Of a stretch of 64,000 nucleotides of DNA, positions 61,082-64,000 are shown one piece after another. The notes under the pieces are model-generated. The model saw only the letters and a program-made list of their open reading frames with translations, searched no databases and was not told the DNA's origin. The DNA comes from Flavobacterium cucumis (lineage in GTDB: Bacteria; Bacteroidota; Bacteroidia; Flavobacteriales; Flavobacteriaceae). The DNA is taken from the NCBI RefSeq assembly GCF_900148835.1, contig NZ_FRYK01000001.1, positions 992,001-1,056,000 of the forward strand, in the 5' to 3' direction. The position numbers and the translations under genes are program-made. Every line of letters begins with the position of its first letter. Position 1 is the first letter of the stretch.

Positions 61082-63463
61082 TTAATAATTAAATTTTAAT
61101 TGAATTTGAACATTTCTACCCATTTCATCAGCATAAAAGCGCTGACGATTTAGGTAATCTCGATACGTTGTATTCATTATGTTTTGTACACTAAAAGATG
61201 TAGTTAGGCTATTTCTTTTATTGATTTTAAAAGTCATTTCGCTGTAAAAATGCAATAAATGATACCCTTTTGGTGGCGAACTTATGTCAACTAAAACAGG
61301 AGTTAATTCGTTATTCACAACAATATTGGTTTCAAAATTGTAATTCGGGAATTGATTTTGAGTGAAAACCACTTCACTCTTTAATTCGGAAACAAAATTG
61401 AACCAAGATTCTTTTTTGTACTGAATTTTATTATTGATGACAAATGGCGGCATATCAATTAAATACTCGTCAGTACTTAGATTTTGTCCATTAACATAAG
61501 CTAATCCTAATTCATGCGAAAAATGATTCGTAATAGTCCATTTGGTATTAACGTCAAAACCCGTTAGCAAAGCTTCTGTTTGCTTGAATTCCCAAACTGG
61601 AAAAGCGCCGCGAATAGTAGTTTCAAAACCAATAGGTTGTAAAAAAATGAAATTTGAAATTCGGTTTATAAACGGATTAATTTGGATTCTAAATGATTTC
61701 CAATCTTTATTAAAAGTAGTGTTGAATTTATACGCTTGTTCTTTTTCTAAACGTAAATCACCTAGTTCTACTTGACCAGTAGAATGATGTAATCCATCAC
61801 TAAATAATTCAGACGGATTTGGATTTCGTGAAGCCAAACTTACATTCACTAACCATTCCATTTCATGATGAAATTGCTTTCTAAATCCAATGTTTGCTGT
61901 AATATTATGATAATCAAAAGAGGGTTTCGTTAACCATTGATTGCCTTCTTCGCCCACAATAAAATGAGAAAATTCGGCATCATAGCCACGTTCTGTCCAT
62001 CTTGATTTCAAATAATATTTTGTTGCTTCGATAGTCGAAAAATCATAACGAATTCCCGATTCTAACGAAGTAGCATTGTCGAATTTATAAACGGCAATTC
62101 CGTACAAACCAGCATCTAGTTTTTCATAACTCGGAATTAATGGACGAACACCTGTTTCTGGATTAGCAAAATTGTTTTGGTAACCCAAATTCAAACCCGA
62201 TTTTAATCTCCAATTTCCAATAGATGTTTTATAATCCGTTAAAAAAGTATGCGTGGTCAATTGTAAATCCAAAGCGGCTTTATCATTATTAGCGCTACTT
62301 CTTCTAACATCAAATTCCAAACGATTGTTAAATTGAAAGGCATATTGAAAATCAATCGAAGTATTTTCGTTTAGCCATCTTTGATAATTGATTTTAGCTA
62401 AATGATGTTGCACTTCTTGTTTTGGCGCATTAATCGAGTAGGTAAAAGGTTCAATCTCGCTTGGTTGTTGGTCGTTGATGGAATTGTATAAATCGGTTAC
62501 ATTTCCAATATGAGATGCTTTGATGATTCCAATTTGCGCATTGTAAAAACTGTACATCGCATTGAAATTATATTTTTCTTGTGCATATCGAATGCCACCT
62601 GAAAAATTTTGTTCGCGATTTCCTGAATTGGACAACACATAGTCTGGCGTTTCACGATCGCCAAGATATTTGAAAGTTCCCAAAGCATTCCAACTCCAAC
62701 CATAGCGATTTCCTTTTTGAAGACTTGAACTTAAGCTCCCGCCCATTCCGTTTGAAGCTAAGTTAAGAATGGTCTTTCCAACCAAAGTATCCTCTTTAAT
62801 TATTTCGGGTTCAATAATTACAATTCCACCAATAGCATCACCGCCATATTGTAAAGCCGAAGCGCCTTTAATTACTGTAATTTTTCCAGCCGCATTAATA
62901 TCGAAATTTGGTGCGTGTTCGGTTCCCCATTGTTGGTCTTCTAATCGAACATTATTATTGATGATTGGCACACGATTACTATGCAAACCATTAATTACTG
63001 GTTTAACAATTGTACTTCCAGTTTTTAAAATCGAAACGCCAGAAACTTCTTTCAAGGCTTCGCCCAAGGTTTGATTGCTAAACTTTTCAATAGTTGCGCT
63101 TTTCAAAACTTGCTCGTTACTGCTTTCACTTTTTGAGTTCGAAAGTTGTTGGATAGTGATATCTTCTAGCTTAGTAATATCTAGTTTCAATTGACGATTG
63201 ATAGTTAAATCGGTTGAAATTTCGATAGTTTCCTCAATAGCATGATAGCCTATAAACGAGATATAGAGTTTCTGTTTTCCTTTTGGAATACCGGTTAGAA
63301 TATAATTCCCATTAGTATCAGTAGAAATTGTTTTATTCGCAATGTGTACGTGGGCATCTCTTAGTGGCAAGCCGTTTTCGTCAGAAATAACACCAGATAT
63401 CGTAACTTGGGCATATCCGAAAAAGCCAACCAAAAAGAAAAATAATATCGATAGCAATCGCAT
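61082..63463 (-). CDS. TonB-dependent receptor with carboxypeptidase-like N-terminal domain
   Basis: This 793-residue outer-membrane receptor has a signal peptide ending GYAQ, an N-terminal CarboxypepD_reg-like domain (VTISGVISDENGLPLRDAHVHIANKTISTDTNGNYILTGIPKGKQKLYISFIGYH), a plug domain (TLGEALKEVSGVSILKTGSTIVKPVINGLHSNRVPIINNNVRLEDQQWGTEH...GADAIGGIVIIEP-type) and a 22-strand barrel ending in FYADEMGRNVQIQLKFNY. No SusD partner is present, so a metal or siderophore substrate is more likely than glycans. It follows the His/Cys-rich small protein and precedes the acidic lipoprotein on the same strand. Confidence 0.92.
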   Translation of the reverse strand: MRLLSILFFFLVGFFGYAQVTISGVISDENGLPLRDAHVHIANKTISTDTNGNYILTGIPKGKQKLYISFIGYHAIEETIEISTDLTINRQLKLDITKLEDITIQQLSNSKSESSNEQVLKSATIEKFSNQTLGEALKEVSGVSILKTGSTIVKPVINGLHSNRVPIINNNVRLEDQQWGTEHAPNFDINAAGKITVIKGASALQYGGDAIGGIVIIEPEIIKEDTLVGKTILNLASNGMGGSLSSSLQKGNRYGWSWNALGTFKYLGDRETPDYVLSNSGNREQNFSGGIRYAQEKYNFNAMYSFYNAQIGIIKASHIGNVTDLYNSINDQQPSEIEPFTYSINAPKQEVQHHLAKINYQRWLNENTSIDFQYAFQFNNRLEFDVRRSSANNDKAALDLQLTTHTFLTDYKTSIGNWRLKSGLNLGYQNNFANPETGVRPLIPSYEKLDAGLYGIAVYKFDNATSLESGIRYDFSTIEATKYYLKSRWTERGYDAEFSHFIVGEEGNQWLTKPSFDYHNITANIGFRKQFHHEMEWLVNVSLASRNPNPSELFSDGLHHSTGQVELGDLRLEKEQAYKFNTTFNKDWKSFRIQINPFINRISNFIFLQPIGFETTIRGAFPVWEFKQTEALLTGFDVNTKWTITNHFSHELGLAYVNGQNLSTDEYLIDMPPFVINNKIQYKKESWFNFVSELKSEVVFTQNQFPNYNFETNIVVNNELTPVLVDISSPPKGYHLLHFYSEMTFKINKRNSLTTSFSVQNIMNTTYRDYLNRQRFYADEMGRNVQIQLKFNY

Positions 63464-63528
63464 TTCTTTTAGTTTAAATGAAACAACAACGTATCATTAT
63501 TTTTGATAATGATATCGGAATATTTTTT

Positions 63529-63873
63529 TTAAACTAGTATAGGTGGACCACGAAGGTAGCACGAATTTCCTTCAAACGTAATACAAGATTCATTATTACT
63601 GAATTGATAGGGAATTTCGTAAAACGAAGCAATAAAGTTAAAATGTAAAACTTCTGGTGAGAGAAAAACGGCAAATTTAAATTCACAAACCGGACAGTCA
63701 TTACTTTCGGTAATCGTTTTTTCAGAAGTTTTAAAAGTTGGATGATAGGAATCATCACAACATGCTGTTTTTAAATGATGATCATGCGAAAAAGTGTGAA
63801 TGGATTGGTAACTTACAGCAAATAATACCGCAAGCATCAAAAACAAATTCATATGTAATAATTTCTTTTTCAC
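63529..63873 (-). CDS. Small His/Cys-rich exported protein, possible metal binding
   Basis: With the GTG start at 63873 the protein has 114 residues beginning MKKKLLHMNLFLMLAVLFAVSYQ, a signal-peptide-like start; ATG at 63852 is the alternative. The mature part has the histidine cluster HTFSHDHHLK, then ACCDDSYHP, and CPVCEFKF, and ends SCYLRGPP. These His and Cys residues suggest metal binding, and RGPP ends resemble the DUF2946-type family near copper or heme genes. The gene sits upstream of a TonB-dependent receptor and acidic lipoprotein with short gaps, forming a likely uptake operon. TATATTTG is 7 bases before the GTG. Confidence 0.7.
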   Translation of the reverse strand: MKKKLLHMNLFLMLAVLFAVSYQSIHTFSHDHHLKTACCDDSYHPTFKTSEKTITESNDCPVCEFKFAVFLSPEVLHFNFIASFYEIPYQFSNNESCITFEGNSCYLRGPPILV

Positions 63874-63880
63874 TATGACA

Positions 63881-63888
63881 CAAATATA
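63881..63888 (-). promoter_or_regulatory. -7 box of the His/Cys-rich protein-TonB receptor operon
   Basis: TATATTTG on the minus strand, 7 bases before the GTG start at 63873 (28 before the ATG at 63852). It allows either a leaderless GTG or a short leader for the ATG. Confidence 0.5.
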
Positions 63889-63917
63889 ATGCTTTTAACA
63901 CAATGCCAAAAAACAAA

Positions 63918-63969
63918 CCACAAATTAACGAATTTTTATGTTTTGATTACTTATTTCGCTAATTCGTGG
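63918..63969. repeat. Imperfect inverted repeat (AATTCGTGG type) near the window end
   Basis: Arms CCACAAATTAACGAAT (63918-63933) and TTTCGCTAATTCGTGG (63954-63969) match as inverted repeats at about 12 of 16 positions. AATTCGTGG-like palindromes are frequent extragenic repeats in flavobacteria. Confidence 0.45.
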
Positions 63970-64000
63970 TTATGTTCTGAAATACATAGGAGCATAGAAT

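Noticed and set aside
1..64000. CRISPR array, rRNA operon, prophage or toxin-antitoxin module
   Set aside because: No regularly spaced direct repeats, no rRNA sequence, no phage structural or integrase genes and no convincing paired small genes were seen.

Overview
The window is a chromosomal segment from a member of the Flavobacteriaceae, most likely Flavobacterium or a close relative. The evidence is low G+C throughout, the Bacteroidetes promoter -7 box TAnnTTTG upstream of many genes, sparse Shine-Dalgarno sequences, two metalloproteases with C-terminal type IX secretion (T9SS) sorting domains, lipoproteins with acidic or charged residues just after the lipobox Cys, a single-cytochrome type B succinate dehydrogenase, and typical flavobacterial families. 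No rRNA, prophage, CRISPR array or conjugative element was found. Most of the window is core genome.

Layout. 1-6.4 kb: the end of an AddA-type helicase-nuclease, kbl, an OmpA/TSP3 porin-like protein and an AddB-type nuclease, so the two putative repair subunits are separated by two unrelated genes. 6.4-13.2 kb: an ArsR-type regulator, an alpha/beta hydrolase, aminopeptidase P, a large Asp-box propeller protein and a lipoprotein. 13.3-17 kb: sdhCAB. 17.2-25.9 kb: a putative outer-membrane protein, an omega-amidase-like nitrilase, an Ig-like lipoprotein, a ComF-like protein, a coiled-coil membrane protein, glyS, a nested inverted-repeat element, thiL and recX. 26-30 kb: M20 dipeptidase, tRNA-Leu, prs, rplY and pth. 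30.2-36.5 kb: two secreted T9SS metalloproteases (M12B-like and M43-like) flanking a dead IS982-family element. 36.6-42.1 kb: ribF, a vitamin-K-dependent gamma-carboxylase-like membrane protein, a lipoprotein with a duplicated NPPHGQ/HRCDI motif, an FtsX/LolE-like permease, rbfA, methylmalonyl-CoA epimerase, a CAU tRNA and a small PID-CTERM-like protein. 42.1-47.8 kb: ribE, pdxA and the cluster DUF177-rpmF-fabH-accB-accC, which links ribosomal protein L32 to initiation of fatty-acid synthesis. 47.8-58.2 kb: a membrane protein, an HExxH protein, a DPP-like S9 peptidase, a DAACS symporter, a DedA protein, a TlpA-like thioredoxin, a DAO oxidoreductase, mtgA, an AIM24-like protein and two small envelope proteins. 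58.3-64 kb: prolyl oligopeptidase and a three-gene cluster (His/Cys-rich small protein, TonB-dependent receptor, acidic lipoprotein) that looks like a nutrient or metal uptake unit.

Functionally, the segment combines housekeeping (tRNA charging and recycling, PRPP, riboflavin/FAD, PLP, thiamine, fatty acids, succinate oxidation) with a large peptide-degrading capacity: aminopeptidase P, M20 dipeptidase, two S9 peptidases and two secreted metalloproteases. That fits a protein-consuming flavobacterium.

The observations most worth following up are the gamma-carboxylase homologue that keeps the proposed active-site Lys, the duplicated-motif lipoprotein beside it, a long near-perfect hairpin ending at the start codon at 57331, the nested inverted-repeat element at 24077-24228, the small PID-CTERM-like protein and the His/Cys-rich protein-TonB receptor cluster. 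No complete novel multi-gene system can be demonstrated from the sequence alone.
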